Shown here one piece after another: positions 1 to 10,131 of a stretch of 64,000 bases of DNA. This stretch comes from Paenibacillus lacisoli. Lineage in GTDB: Bacteria > Bacillota > Bacilli > Paenibacillales > Paenibacillaceae. Positions within the stretch are counted from its first letter, which is position 1, and every line of letters starts with the position of its first letter. The notes beneath the pieces are model-generated. The model did not search any database, was not told the origin of the DNA, and worked only from the letters and a program-made list of their open reading frames with translations. The stretch is from assembly GCF_030580655.1 (NCBI RefSeq), contig NZ_JAUQTB010000014.1, positions 23,595 to 87,594 on the forward strand. The letters are read 5' to 3'. Position numbers and translations under genes: made by a program.

Positions 1-1
1 A

Positions 2-1228
2 CCACTTGAAGCGCTTGGCTTCCACGTTGCGGGCTACGGCTGTGCGACATGTATCGGTAACTCTGGTCCTCTGCCGGATGAAGTTAGCCAGGCTATCGCA
101 GACAACGATATGACGGTAGCTGCCGTCCTGTCCGGTAACCGTAACTTCGAAGGCCGTGTCCATGCCCAGGTCAAAGCGAACTACCTGGCATCTCCACCGC
201 TTGTTGTTGCCTATGCACTGGCAGGAACGGTGAATATTGACCTGCAGAACGATCCAATCGGCTACGATCAGGAGAACCAGCCGGTCTATCTGAAGGATAT
301 CTGGCCTTCCTCAGAGGAGATCAAGGAAGCTATCAGCCTGTCCCTCAGTCCGGATATGTTCCGCCGCAAATACGAGAACGTCTTTACAGCGAACGAGAAG
401 TGGAACTCCATTCCTGTTCCTGAAGGCGAACTGTATGAATGGGATGAGAAATCCACTTACATTCAGAATCCGCCATTCTTCGAGAATATTCAGGATGGAA
501 TGAACGATATTCAGGATGTGAAGAATGCACGTGTACTGGCTCTGCTGGGTGACTCCGTGACCACGGACCATATCTCCCCGGCCGGTAACATTGCTCCTTC
601 CAGCCCTGCAGGTGAATACCTGAAGGAACATGGCGTAGAGCGCAAAGACTTCAACTCCTACGGCTCCCGCCGTGGTAATCACGAAGTTATGATGCGCGGT
701 ACGTTCGCCAACATCCGTATCCGCAACAATGTAGCTCCTGGTACAGAAGGCGGCGTAACGAAGCACCTCCCTACCGATGAAGTCATGTCCATCTATGACG
801 CTTCCATGAAGTATCAGGCTGGCGGACAGAATCTTGTCGTGATCGCTGGCAAAGAGTATGGTACCGGTTCTTCCCGTGACTGGGCTGCCAAAGGGACATT
901 CCTGCTCGGCGTCAAGGCGGTTATCGCCGAGAGCTTCGAACGGATTCACCGCAGTAATCTGGTAGGTATGGGTGTACTGCCGCTGCAATTCCAGGAAGGA
1001 TATGGCTGGTCCAGCCTTGGACTGGATGGAAACGAGACCTTCGACATCCTCGGTCTGAGCAACGAAGTAACACCAGGCCAGCTGCTGACCGTAGTGGCCA
1101 AGCGTGAGGACGGAACGAAATTTGAGTTCCCGGTAACTGCCCGTCTGGACAGCATGGTCGACATTGACTATTATCATAACGGCGGTATCCTGCAAACGGT
1201 GCTGCGTCAAATGATTCAAAACGGTTAA
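2..1228 (+). CDS. acnA: Aconitate hydratase, C-terminal 408 codons (5' end outside window)
   Basis: TCA-cycle enzyme interconverting citrate and isocitrate. The open frame runs in from the window edge. It starts with the aconitase iron-sulfur segment [14 protein letters not shown], whose two Cys codons (41-43 and 50-52) are two of the three [4Fe-4S] ligands; the third lies upstream. The rest is the long linker and the C-terminal swivel domain ([13 protein letters not shown], then [16 protein letters not shown] and [18 protein letters not shown]), all typical of the AcnA/IRP1 class of about 900 residues. Only the 5' half is missing because of the window edge; nothing suggests truncation. A strong intrinsic terminator follows at 1252-1292. 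In Bacilli this protein can also bind mRNA when it loses its cluster; that is family knowledge only. Confidence 0.97.
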   Translation, partial: PLEALGFHVAGYGCATCIGNSGPLPDEVSQAIADNDMTVAAVLSGNRNFEGRVHAQVKANYLASPPLVVAYALAGTVNIDLQNDPIGYDQENQPVYLKDIWPSSEEIKEAISLSLSPDMFRRKYENVFTANEKWNSIPVPEGELYEWDEKSTYIQNPPFFENIQDGMNDIQDVKNARVLALLGDSVTTDHISPAGNIAPSSPAGEYLKEHGVERKDFNSYGSRRGNHEVMMRGTFANIRIRNNVAPGTEGGVTKHLPTDEVMSIYDASMKYQAGGQNLVVIAGKEYGTGSSRDWAAKGTFLLGVKAVIAESFERIHRSNLVGMGVLPLQFQEGYGWSSLGLDGNETFDILGLSNEVTPGQLLTVVAKREDGTKFEFPVTARLDSMVDIDYYHNGGILQTVLRQMIQNG

Positions 1229-1251
1229 GCCATTATATTTGTCCTTGATCA

Positions 1252-1292
1252 AAAAGGGTGCTTCCGCCATTCAACGGCGGAAGCACCCTTTT
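1252..1292 (+). terminator. Intrinsic terminator after aconitase
   Basis: A 17-bp near-perfect stem (AAAAGGGTGCTTCCGCC and its complement) with a 7-base loop ends in a T run. The stem is flanked by A and T runs, so it could also stop leftward transcripts from sdpI. Confidence 0.9.
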
Positions 1293-1307
1293 GTATATAA
1301 AGCAGTC

Positions 1308-1955
1308 TCAATTCTTGAAACCATAAATTAGTGAGAAGATCATCATTACCAAAAAAATGGCTATTGCCATAACCCAGGATAGCTCTCCCGGGAGCAGGGC
1401 TGCCAACATGGTCAGGAGGCCGCCAATCATAAATACTCTGCCGCCGCGGCGCTGGGCTTTGAACCACGCGGCGTCATCCTTCATCGTGACGGGTGTCCGG
1501 ATTCCAGCCCAAGCGTTGCGGCGGAGTTTCGGCATATAGTTCCCAGTCAGCATGAAAATCAGACCCAGCAGCAGGATGACAAAGTGTATCACCCCTTCCG
1601 CTCCCCAGCTCACTTGCTCCATACCCTCCATCAGGGCAAACACACCAATTCCACTAAAAAGAACCGTCGTCAAAAGCAGGCTTTGATCAAACAGCTTGAT
1701 TGCGGCAGAAGCATGACTCTTCTTCGCCGCCATTACGCTGCGAATCGCCATCATAATCCCAAAGCCTATGACTCCCAGTGCACACAGCATCCAGACATCC
1801 GGGCTGGATTTGCTGACAAAGCGGTCTGCTTCTCCATGACCATTGAAATGAATAGGCAGGGTCTCTCCCAAATCCGGATACACATAACTATAGAATGCAA
1901 AGGGCACCAAGGCTGCTGCAGCAGCCAGCACAATCCATACATTTATTTTACGCAT
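1308..1955 (-). CDS. sdpI: SdpI-like membrane protein (DUF1648 + SdpI domain)
   Basis: A 215-residue integral membrane protein with about six hydrophobic segments. The N-terminal part is DUF1648-like (LPIHFNGHGEADRF). The C-terminal half carries the SdpI hallmark GNYMPKLRRNAWAGIRTP followed by a conserved W and RR-G. In B. subtilis SdpI gives immunity to the SDP cannibalism toxin and signals its presence by sequestering SdpR. No sdpABC toxin genes occur in this window, so here the protein may act as stand-alone immunity or envelope sensing. Its start codon overlaps the end of the ArsR-type gene upstream by 8 bases, indicating a two-gene, translationally coupled operon. Confidence 0.85.
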   Translation of the reverse strand: MRKINVWIVLAAAAALVPFAFYSYVYPDLGETLPIHFNGHGEADRFVSKSSPDVWMLCALGVIGFGIMMAIRSVMAAKKSHASAAIKLFDQSLLLTTVLFSGIGVFALMEGMEQVSWGAEGVIHFVILLLGLIFMLTGNYMPKLRRNAWAGIRTPVTMKDDAAWFKAQRRGGRVFMIGGLLTMLAALLPGELSWVMAIAIFLVMMIFSLIYGFKN

Positions 1956-2223
1956 GATCAGAATCCCCCTTTAAATCCATCATCCATGCCATGACATCGT
2001 CCATGACGGTCGTGTTCAGCTCGTAAATAATATATTTGCCCTGGCGTTCTGTCCGTACCAGATCAGCCTCCTTCAGGATCGATAAATGATGGGATACCGT
2101 GGCCTGGCTCATAGCGAAAGAAGAAGAAATTTCACCTGCAGACATTCTGCCCTGCTTGAGCATCTCCAGAATCCGCCGGCGCTCCTCGTCGGCCAAAGCT
2201 TTAAATGTATGCTTGATCCCCAC
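1948..2223 (-). CDS. sdpR: ArsR/SdpR-family winged-helix autorepressor
   Basis: A 91-residue ArsR-type winged-helix protein. HTH region: SAGEISSSFAMSQATVSHHLSILKEADLV; wing: RTERQGKYIIYELN. The start is GTG, supported by a GAGGGGGG ribosome binding site about 8 bases upstream. No metal-binding Cys motif of the ArsR type is seen, which fits SdpR rather than a metal sensor. It lies directly upstream of and overlaps the SdpI-like gene, the arrangement in which SdpR represses its own operon until SdpI binds it. The function is inferred from family and context. Confidence 0.85.
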   Translation of the reverse strand: MGIKHTFKALADEERRRILEMLKQGRMSAGEISSSFAMSQATVSHHLSILKEADLVRTERQGKYIIYELNTTVMDDVMAWMMDLKGDSDHA

Positions 2224-2472
2224 AATAAGCCCCCCTCACGTCCTTCACTTTATTGATGAACTTAGCCTAGTTGAATCGCTTGATTTATACATTTCGAAAA
2301 AAATCTAAATGTATCTTATTTTTATTTTAATCAGACCTTTTCTCTAGGTCAACCACTGATATTTAATACTACTGTCCCAGTCGGAAATTAGGAAATAACT
2401 CTTACTTCAGCAAACAGTGCCCGGTCGAATCTTGACGGACGCAGGACGTATCTCCTGTTTTGGTACTATTCT

Positions 2473-2498
2473 GTTTAAGTGTATTGGCGGAGGGGTAA
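2473..2498 (+). promoter_or_regulatory. Sigma-B-like promoter upstream of the 50-codon ORF
   Basis: GTTTAA at 2473-2478 and GGGTAA at 2493-2498 are separated by 14 bases. This agrees with the sigma-B consensus GTTTAA-N12-14-GGGTAT at 11 of 12 positions. It sits about 90 bases before the start of the small ORF. Whether this organism has a sigma-B-type factor cannot be told from the window. Confidence 0.5.
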
Positions 2499-2590
2499 TT
2501 GAGAGAAACTCAAAATTTTAAACGATGTGAACAGGTCCTGCATAGGATATCAGATATAAATCATCGTAATCATCAAGGAGGAGTTTAACT

Positions 2591-2743
2591 ATGAATATCA
2601 TGAATATGACCGTACATAATATGATGCCCTTCCATCATCAGTACCCCAAAGCCCAGCAGATCAATACAGAGAAAAAGTCATCCGGTAATGATCCGAAGGT
2701 AAGCTTCCAGGATATTCTGAATGCGAAAATGGCATCCCGCTAA
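2591..2743 (+). CDS. Small hypothetical protein, 50 aa
   Basis: An open frame of 50 codons preceded by a strong ribosome binding site (AAGGAGGAG, about 7 bases from the ATG) and followed by its own terminator at 2786-2826. This combination supports a real gene. The product is polar, rich in Met, His and Gln at the N-terminus, and ends in VSFQDILNAKMASR, a short amphipathic helix. There is no signal peptide or membrane segment. A sigma-B-like promoter precedes it, so a general-stress role is possible. I do not recognise the family. It is alone between two minus-strand operons. Confidence 0.6.
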   Translation: MNIMNMTVHNMMPFHHQYPKAQQINTEKKSSGNDPKVSFQDILNAKMASR

Positions 2744-2785
2744 TCTTCACGACATCCCCCTTACATATAAAATTGAATCCAGAAT

Positions 2786-2826
2786 AAAGGGTGACCTAAG
2801 CCGGCAGCGGCTAAGTCACCCTTATT
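2786..2826. terminator. Bidirectional terminator between small ORF and thiC
   Basis: The stem AAGGGTGACCTAAGCCG pairs with CGGCTAAGTCACCCTT (one bulge) around a GCAG loop. A-rich and T-rich flanks on the two sides make it usable from both strands: the small ORF from the left and thiC from the right. Confidence 0.8.
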
Positions 2827-2865
2827 TAACGTGATCAAGAAATCTCTAAGGCCGAGATTAAACGG

Positions 2866-4731
<1,866 letters not shown>

Positions 4732-4828
4732 TCATTCTGCTCGTTAGAAGAGCATCCGTGACATTGATTCAGCTGTAAGCAGCGGCTGCGTCCGGTTCAG
4801 CTGCAGCCCCCGTCCTACAGGAGCACAG

Positions 4829-4857
4829 AAAAAGCCGGCTCCCGCAGGAACCGGCTG
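4829..4857 (-). terminator. Riboswitch-controlled terminator in thiC leader
   Basis: On the minus strand AGCCGGTTCC pairs with GGAGCCGGCT (one G-U pair) around TGCG and is followed by TTTTT. It lies between the TPP aptamer and thiC, as expected for transcription attenuation. Confidence 0.85.
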
Positions 4858-4937
4858 GCTTTCACTGCCCCAATGTCTTCACGGCGTCAAGCCATGACGA
4901 ATAGACATCAGACCACCTCTTCATCCAGTATGACCGA

Positions 4938-5032
4938 TTACTTCCCTACGCTGGTATGATCCAGATCAGGTAATAAGGGTCCGGAATCTTCTGCAATTCC
5001 GTCTCAGCCCGGACATTTCGGGCTCCCCCAGT
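4938..5032 (-). promoter_or_regulatory. TPP (THI-box) riboswitch aptamer
   Basis: Read on the minus strand, the element has all conserved THI-box blocks in order: GGGGAGCCC, GGGCTGAGA, GGACCCTT, ACCTGATCTGGATCATACC and CAGCGTAGGGAA. It ends about 80 bases before the attenuator hairpin and about 280 bases before the thiC start. Binding of thiamine pyrophosphate is family knowledge; the order of aptamer then terminator is visible in the sequence. Confidence 0.97.
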
Positions 5033-5102
5033 AACATGTATCGCGGCGATGGACACCACCGCTGCAGCACAGAACAGACTGGCTGTCTGTGATACTTCTC
5101 CC

Positions 5103-5131
5103 AGATTAGCTCAATTCCCTTTAAATGACAA
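5103..5131 (-). promoter_or_regulatory. thiC: Sigma-A promoter of the thiC transcript
   Basis: On the minus strand TTGTCA (5126-5131) and TAATCT (5103-5108) are separated by 17 bases, about 70 bases before the riboswitch. It lies just after the stop of the IclR gene, so thiC has its own promoter. Confidence 0.7.
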
Positions 5132-5139
5132 CCCGTAGA

Positions 5140-5883
5140 TCAGGACAACAGCAGTCCCATCTCATGGGCAGCTTCCATCAGAACAGGAGCAAACTCCTCC
5201 AGCTTATCCGGTGACAACCGGCTCACCGGCCCGGATACCGACAAGGCTGCGGCCACACCGCCCTTGCGGTTGAAAATCGGAGCAGATACCGCCGCTGCGC
5301 CGGGCTCCCGCTCCTCATAGCTGGTGGCGTATCCGCACAGGCGGATCTGCTCCAGCTGCTGGCGGTAGGCTGTCCGGTCGAGACCGGCAGGCCAATCCGG
5401 ATCCGCCATCAGCTTCTCTGCATCATCACCGTCCGCGAAAGCCACCAGCACCTTGCTCGAGGCTCCGACAAACAGCGGCAGCCTCGCCCCAACCGTAGCA
5501 ACCCGGCGGATCGCCTGGTTGCTCTGAACGGCCTGGATGCGAATCCGTTCCGCGCCATCCCGCAGGTACAAGCTGACCGTCTCGCCCAGCCGGTCCCGCA
5601 GACGTTCCATAGCCGGCAGCAGGATAACAGCCGGATCATCCCCATGTGGCATATGCGTCGACAGCTCCCAGATCCGGATGCCCAGCCGGTATTTCTCGGT
5701 AGCGGTATTGCGAATCACAAAACCGCGATCCTCCAGTGTCGTCAGCAGCCGATGTACCGTACTTTTGTGCAGCCCAATCATCCCGGCTATTTCCGATAAA
5801 CCCAGCTCCTGATCCCGGGTAAAACACATTAATATATCAAGCGCTCTCTCAACAGCGCGAACCGTCAGCTTGCGATCTTCCAC
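5140..5883 (-). CDS. IclR-family transcriptional regulator
   Basis: A 247-residue DNA-binding regulator. Residues 7-65 form the IclR winged HTH (VRAVERALDILMCF, LSEIAGMIGLHKSTVHRLLTTLEDRGFV). Residues 80-245 form the GAF-like effector domain with the family patterns ATVGARLPLFVGASSKVLVAF and CGYATSYEEREPGAAAVSAPIFNRKGGVAAALSVSGPVSRL. The ligand cannot be predicted; IclR proteins usually control catabolic operons, but none adjoins it. A 7-bp inverted repeat (5904-5922) just upstream of its start is a likely auto-operator. It is transcribed away from the alpha/beta hydrolase at 6093, which might be a target. Confidence 0.9.
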   Translation of the reverse strand: MEDRKLTVRAVERALDILMCFTRDQELGLSEIAGMIGLHKSTVHRLLTTLEDRGFVIRNTATEKYRLGIRIWELSTHMPHGDDPAVILLPAMERLRDRLGETVSLYLRDGAERIRIQAVQSNQAIRRVATVGARLPLFVGASSKVLVAFADGDDAEKLMADPDWPAGLDRTAYRQQLEQIRLCGYATSYEEREPGAAAVSAPIFNRKGGVAAALSVSGPVSRLSPDKLEEFAPVLMEAAHEMGLLLS

Positions 5884-5903
5884 CAGCAGCCACCGTCCTT
5901 TTC

Positions 5904-5922
5904 TGTTTCATCAAGTGAAACA
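5904..5922. promoter_or_regulatory. Inverted repeat, probable IclR auto-operator
   Basis: TGTTTCA-TCAAG-TGAAACA: perfect 7-bp arms with a 5-base centre, 20-40 bases before the IclR start codon. IclR-family proteins bind short palindromes next to their own gene. The assignment to this regulator is an inference from position. Confidence 0.5.
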
Positions 5923-5957
5923 TGGTTACATAAATTATATGCAAAATCAGGAGTAGT

Positions 5958-5973
5958 GTAAACTACCGTTTAC
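5958..5973. promoter_or_regulatory. Second inverted repeat in IclR-hydrolase intergenic region
   Basis: GTAAAC-TACC-GTTTAC: perfect 6-bp arms, midway between the two divergent genes and about 50 bases before the hydrolase -35 box. It could be an operator for the hydrolase promoter. The cognate protein is unknown. Confidence 0.35.
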
Positions 5974-6021
5974 CGTCAACATACCCGTCAGATAAGACAG
6001 CTAACAAATGTTTACACGCGA

Positions 6022-6050
6022 TTGACATTACTTCTTACCCATCATACGAT
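6022..6050 (+). promoter_or_regulatory. Sigma-A promoter of the alpha/beta hydrolase
   Basis: A perfect -35 box TTGACA (6022-6027), a 17-base spacer and TACGAT (6045-6050), 43 bases before the start codon. Confidence 0.75.
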
Positions 6051-6092
6051 AAATAAAATAGGTTTTAATAATGAAAGAAGCTAGGAGGGGCT

Positions 6093-7100
6093 ATGATGAC
6101 AACATCCCAGCATAACGCCTCGCCCCAGTCTCCGGTTCATGAGCTGCCGGGAGAATTGTCTCCCCGCATGCTGCGGTTGAAGCATGTGATCGTGGCATTG
6201 CTCATGTCGGTGGTGTTCTTCCTTTTGTTCTGTTTTATCGCACTGCATGCCTATATCGCATGGGTGCTGTCGAATCCGACAGTTGCCCCGCTTTTCTCTA
6301 ATCCGATGCAGGCTAAATCAATGCCTTACGAGGAAGTCACTTTTCCGGCCAAGGACGGAAGCCGAATGATGCAGGGCTGGTATATCCCGGCGAGCAACTC
6401 GTCCAAAACGATTATTTTCAGCCATGGCTATGGTGCGAACCGTGAAGAAACCTGGATTCCTATGTATGATCTCGCGCATTTTGCGCATTCTTTAAATTTC
6501 AATGTCATTATGTTTGACTATGGTTTTGCCTCCCAGAACAGCAAGGCGGTCGCTACCGGCGGCAAGGTTGAATCTCAGCAGCTGCTCGGGGCCATCCAGC
6601 TGGCCAAGCAGCGCGGCTCGCAGGAGATTGTCGTCTGGGGCTTCTCGATGGGAGCCGGTACAGCTCTGCAGGCAGGACTGGTGAGCAAGGATATCAGCGC
6701 TATGATTCTCGACAGCACCTTCCTGCTGGAGCCGGATACGTTGTATCATAATATTCACAATCAGATCGATTTGCCGCGGCATCCATCGCTTGAGATTCTG
6801 GAATTCCTGTTCCCCGTTCTAAACGGTACGAGCCTGCACCAGATTCCCTATCGCGAGGTGAAGAACAAGGATTATCCGTTCCCCATTTACTTCATCCACG
6901 GGACGGAGGACGAAAAGGCACCTTATCCTATCGCCGAGCTGCTGGCGTCCCACCAGACTAATCCGAACTCCGGCGTCTGGATTGTGGATGGAGCCCAGCA
7001 TGAGCTGATCTTCCGCGAACACCCGCGGGAGTATCTGCGCAGGGTATCCAGCTTCCTCGGAAATATTCAGCTGGCCAGCAGCAGCACTGCGGCGCAATGA
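6093..7100 (+). CDS. Membrane-anchored alpha/beta hydrolase
   Basis: A 335-residue hydrolase of unknown substrate. Residues about 30-58 form one hydrophobic N-terminal anchor, with the catalytic domain presumably outside the membrane. The domain has the oxyanion segment FSHGYGANREE, the nucleophile elbow GFSMGAG, an acid in HGTEDEKAP and the catalytic His in GAQHE. This is the same architecture as the gene at 32516. The start is supported by AGGAGGGG 2-3 bases upstream and by a good promoter. It is monocistronic and ends before a hairpin. The family includes esterases and acyl-transferring enzymes; no substrate can be given. Confidence 0.85.
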   Translation: MMTTSQHNASPQSPVHELPGELSPRMLRLKHVIVALLMSVVFFLLFCFIALHAYIAWVLSNPTVAPLFSNPMQAKSMPYEEVTFPAKDGSRMMQGWYIPASNSSKTIIFSHGYGANREETWIPMYDLAHFAHSLNFNVIMFDYGFASQNSKAVATGGKVESQQLLGAIQLAKQRGSQEIVVWGFSMGAGTALQAGLVSKDISAMILDSTFLLEPDTLYHNIHNQIDLPRHPSLEILEFLFPVLNGTSLHQIPYREVKNKDYPFPIYFIHGTEDEKAPYPIAELLASHQTNPNSGVWIVDGAQHELIFREHPREYLRRVSSFLGNIQLASSSTAAQ

Positions 7101-7121
7101 CAAGCGAATGAGCAAAGGCCT

Positions 7122-7158
7122 ATAACCCGCGGTCCCTTACAAGGGACCGCGGGTTATT
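7122..7158 (+). terminator. Hairpin after alpha/beta hydrolase
   Basis: A 17-bp stem (ATAACCCGCGGTCCCTT and complement) with a very short loop. The T tract is poor, so it is terminator-like but possibly imperfect. Confidence 0.6.
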
Positions 7159-7285
7159 CAGCATACAAGAATAGACCCTCTAAATGATTGACATAAGCTG
7201 CAGCGTGAACCAATAGGATGTACAGATGCCGTTCATCCCAAGCAGTCCTGGCGATGAACGGCCCAACGAACAGGAGGTACCTGTC

Positions 7286-8497
7286 ATGTTATATGTATAC
7301 GGTCCCCTGCTGCCGCTGCGCATTCTGGAAGAGATCCGCTTCTGGAAGCAGCAGGAAAGCGAGCATACGGATGTGATCAAGGCCATCGTGCCCAATCTGG
7401 AACCCGTGTATGTTCAGCTGCTCGATCAATGGAAGGTGCTGTTTGAAGAAACAGAGCAGGCCGCACAGCGGCTGCTGAATCAGGTCCTGCCCGGTACACA
7501 CCAGGCCGATCCCTACGTGCTGGCCCAGCTGGAGCAGCTGCTGGACGTTTCCTGCAGGCAGTCCAGAGAGTTTATACGTCAGCTCTATCAGCTGATCGAG
7601 AAGAGCAGTGCCGTTAAGACGGTGCCCCTTGCTCCGGTGGTCCTGCTGCATATCATCAGGGAATCCGAGTACTTCCTCGGTGTACTGGAGACGCTCAGCA
7701 AGCCGGGCTCCATTGCCGAGAGTGTGCAGCATCCGCCGATGCTGGATCCGCATGAGCCGCAGCCTTTCCGCATTTCTGAACCATCTGTCCGGCAGGATGA
7801 ACCGTCCGCCGGGGCATCGCAGGCCAATACATCGGCCTTGACAGGGCAGCCGCAGGCACAGCAGGACCGACCGGTGCCTATCGGAGGCCACACGCTGCCG
7901 CCACTGCCTTACCCTTACAACGCATTGGAGCCTTATATTGATGAGAAGACGATGCGCATCCATCACGATATTCATCACAAAAGCTATGTAGACGGCCTGA
8001 ACAAAGCCGAGAAAAAACTGGAGGAAGCCCGGCGGAAGAACGACTTCGAGCTGGTGAAGCATTGGGAACGGGAGCTGGCCTTCAATGGCGCCGGGCATTA
8101 CCTGCATACGATCTTCTGGACGATCATGAGTCCACAAGGGGGAGGCAGACCAACCGGGGCACTCGCCAATCAGATTACCAAGGACTTTGGCAGCTTTGAG
8201 GCATTTAAGAAGCACTTCTCGGAAGCGGCCGAGAAGGTCGAAGGCGGAGGCTGGGCAATCCTTGTCTGGAGTCCGCGTGCCCAGCGGCTTGAAATTCTGC
8301 AGGCGGAGAAGCACCAGAATCTCTCACAATGGGATGTCATCCCGCTGCTGACACTGGATGTATGGGAGCATGCCTACTATCTGAAGCATCAGAGCAACCG
8401 CAAAAAGTACATCGAAGACTGGTGGAATGTCGTCAACTGGCCTGCAGCTGCCGAGCGTTACGAGCAAGCCCACAAGCTCAAATGGGAGCCATTCTGA
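7286..8497 (+). CDS. Fe/Mn superoxide dismutase with ~200-residue N-terminal domain
   Basis: Residues about 203-400 are an Fe/Mn SOD ([56 protein letters not shown]), with the four metal ligands His, His, Asp and His in place. Residues 1-130 are a separate helical domain (ILEEIRFWKQQESEHTDVI) resembling DUF2935-type ferritin-like helices. Residues 130-200 are a Pro/Gln-rich linker. Total length is 403, about twice that of ordinary SODs; B. subtilis SodF also has an N-terminal extension. I chose the ATG at 7286 because AGGAGG lies 8 bases upstream; an earlier in-frame ATG at 7226 has no such site. A second, standard SOD (sodA) is at 14688. Confidence 0.9.
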   Translation: MLYVYGPLLPLRILEEIRFWKQQESEHTDVIKAIVPNLEPVYVQLLDQWKVLFEETEQAAQRLLNQVLPGTHQADPYVLAQLEQLLDVSCRQSREFIRQLYQLIEKSSAVKTVPLAPVVLLHIIRESEYFLGVLETLSKPGSIAESVQHPPMLDPHEPQPFRISEPSVRQDEPSAGASQANTSALTGQPQAQQDRPVPIGGHTLPPLPYPYNALEPYIDEKTMRIHHDIHHKSYVDGLNKAEKKLEEARRKNDFELVKHWERELAFNGAGHYLHTIFWTIMSPQGGGRPTGALANQITKDFGSFEAFKKHFSEAAEKVEGGGWAILVWSPRAQRLEILQAEKHQNLSQWDVIPLLTLDVWEHAYYLKHQSNRKKYIEDWWNVVNWPAAAERYEQAHKLKWEPF

Positions 8498-8517
8498 TTC
8501 TCTTCATTCCATCCAGA

Positions 8518-8563
8518 ACAGCCGTCTTTCGCGCAGTGCGCTCGACGGCTGTAGCTGTTTTTT
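8518..8563 (+). terminator. Terminator after the long SOD
   Basis: ACAGCCGTC pairs with GACGGCTGT, with a shorter inner stem, then a T6 run after a few bases. Confidence 0.7.
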
Positions 8564-8581
8564 AAAAAAACTTCCAGTAAA

Positions 8582-9394
8582 CTAAACGTCGTAACGCAGC
8601 CTGAGCTTCTCCGTCATTACCTGTACTTCGTCTATAGGTACAGACGGCTCCTGCAGCAGCAGCCGGGCTCCGGCTTCTTCCTGAAGAAGCCGGAACAGGG
8701 ACGCCTGATATGCCCGAACTGAGCTGACACCTGCAAGCTCCTGCAGGCTGGCCATGGTGCCAGACCTGACATCCGGATAGCCCTCTGCACCCCCCGCCGA
8801 AGCCTCATCATAGAAACCGCGGACCTGATCCGCCAGGGCATCTCCCGAACCCTCAACAATAATAAAAGCACTAACAATCAGGGCTTTCGCTTGCCTGCGC
8901 TGGGCAATCCCGCAAAATTTGCGTCCTTCAATGCTGACATCGTAGTCACCGGGACAGAAAGCCCCTGCAATCTCACCAGCCCGGGCCGCCTCGGACCACG
9001 GAGCCAGCGAACGGCTGATCAGATCCACCATCAGCCGGAAATCCTCATGGATATCCAGTCTTCCCGGAGGGTTGGGTATGATTAATGAGACATTAAGGAC
9101 TCCAGGGTTCAGGGGTACAGCTGCTCCCCCTGATGGACGGACACAGACCGACGTACCGCCAGATCGAATCCGCTGCATGGCTGTTTCCGCCTGTGGAAGT
9201 CTGCGGTCTCTCAGACCTACAACAAAGGCATCCGGGTGCCTCCATAGATGGACAACCGGTGGATGACCTTGTCCGACCCTACGGCACAGCACCTCTTCCC
9301 AGGCAAAATAGGCCGTCACATCATCGTGGGCGTCTTCCATCGCCGACTCCCACAGCTGTATACCCTGCAAAAGACTTAACCCTGTTCTCTCCAC
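8582..9394 (-). CDS. lipL: Octanoyl-[GcvH]:protein N-octanoyltransferase LipL
   Basis: A 270-residue member of the lipoate ligase fold (BPL/LplA). It shows RPSGGAAVPLNPGVLNVSL for the adenylate-like binding loop and FCPGDYDVSIEGRKFCGIAQRR. Cys147 in FCPGDYD matches the active-site Cys of LipL, which moves octanoyl groups from GcvH to the E2 subunits of oxo-acid dehydrogenases. The absence of a C-terminal accessory domain argues against a lipoate-activating ligase. LipM-like octanoyltransferase is the main alternative. The start is GTG with AAAGGAG upstream. A terminator of the folE transcript sits just upstream, so the gene is transcribed separately. Confidence 0.8.
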   Translation of the reverse strand: MERTGLSLLQGIQLWESAMEDAHDDVTAYFAWEEVLCRRVGQGHPPVVHLWRHPDAFVVGLRDRRLPQAETAMQRIRSGGTSVCVRPSGGAAVPLNPGVLNVSLIIPNPPGRLDIHEDFRLMVDLISRSLAPWSEAARAGEIAGAFCPGDYDVSIEGRKFCGIAQRRQAKALIVSAFIIVEGSGDALADQVRGFYDEASAGGAEGYPDVRSGTMASLQELAGVSSVRAYQASLFRLLQEEAGARLLLQEPSVPIDEVQVMTEKLRLRYDV

Positions 9395-9450
9395 CCTGTT
9401 CTCACTCCTTTAGCCATAGATCCTCTTCCTCGACACTTCTAAATACAGCA

Positions 9451-9483
9451 AAAAAGGCCTCCCTTGCGGGTCAGGCCTTTTAA
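9451..9483 (-). terminator. Terminator after folE
   Basis: On the minus strand AAAAGGCCTGACCC is followed by a short loop, GGGAGGCCTT and a T6 run, directly after the folE stop. Confidence 0.85.
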
Positions 9484-9491
9484 TTTCAGCT

Positions 9492-10085
9492 TCAGTCCTT
9501 CACCAGGGACAGGAATTCTGCCCGCTGGGCGGCATTGGAACGGAAGGACCCACGCACAGCAGACGTTACCGTCTTGCTGCCAGGCTTCTTCACACCCCTG
9601 GCACACATGCACAGATGCTCGCCTTCCACGACAACCATCACACCATGCGGCTCAACCGTTTCATTCAGGATATCTGCAATCTGTGACGTAATCCGTTCCT
9701 GCACCTGCAGACGGCGCGTCACGGCTTCCACAAGACGTGCAAGCTTGCTCAGGCCGACTATTTTGCCGCTGGGCACATAGCCGATATGCACTTTGCCGAA
9801 GAAGGGTGCCATATGATGCTCACATTGACTGTAGTATACAATATCTTTGACAATAACCAGCTCTTCATGGTTCTCGTCAAAGGTTACGCCAAGCACTTCT
9901 CTGGGATCTACGGAATAACCGGCGAAAATCTCTTCATACATGCGGGTGACACGCTCAGGCGTTTCCACCAATCCTTCACGCTCCGGGTCTTCCCCAATCA
10001 GCTTCAGGATCTGGCTCACATGATATTCGATCTTCTCTCTGTTCTCTTCGACCTGGTGATTGGTATAGTCCTTAACTCCCGACAT
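9492..10085 (-). CDS. folE: GTP cyclohydrolase I
   Basis: First enzyme of tetrahydrofolate (and possibly queuosine precursor) synthesis: GTP to 7,8-dihydroneopterin triphosphate. The 197-residue product is of family length. It carries the zinc and active-site segments [41 protein letters not shown] and [15 protein letters not shown], with Cys and His metal ligands present. The ATG is preceded by AAGGAGGAAGG. The YneF gene lies 46 bases upstream on the same strand and may be cotranscribed. A terminator follows. Confidence 0.97.
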   Translation of the reverse strand: MSGVKDYTNHQVEENREKIEYHVSQILKLIGEDPEREGLVETPERVTRMYEEIFAGYSVDPREVLGVTFDENHEELVIVKDIVYYSQCEHHMAPFFGKVHIGYVPSGKIVGLSKLARLVEAVTRRLQVQERITSQIADILNETVEPHGVMVVVEGEHLCMCARGVKKPGSKTVTSAVRGSFRSNAAQRAEFLSLVKD

Positions 10086-10131
10086 AACCTTCCTCCTTCC
10101 GCCGTATCCAAGATGCTCTTGGGGTCAGGTT

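Noticed and set aside
311..1270. Minus-strand open frame of about 319 codons opposite aconitase
   Set aside because: It is a codon-pattern shadow of the aconitase gene with no domain or ribosome binding site.
7187..7215. TTGACA followed by TAGGAT upstream of the long SOD
   Set aside because: The spacer is about 20 bases, too long for a confident sigma-A promoter.
7289..8314. Minus-strand frame of 341 codons opposite the long SOD
   Set aside because: SOD and linker motifs are on the plus strand; the antisense product has no recognisable domain.
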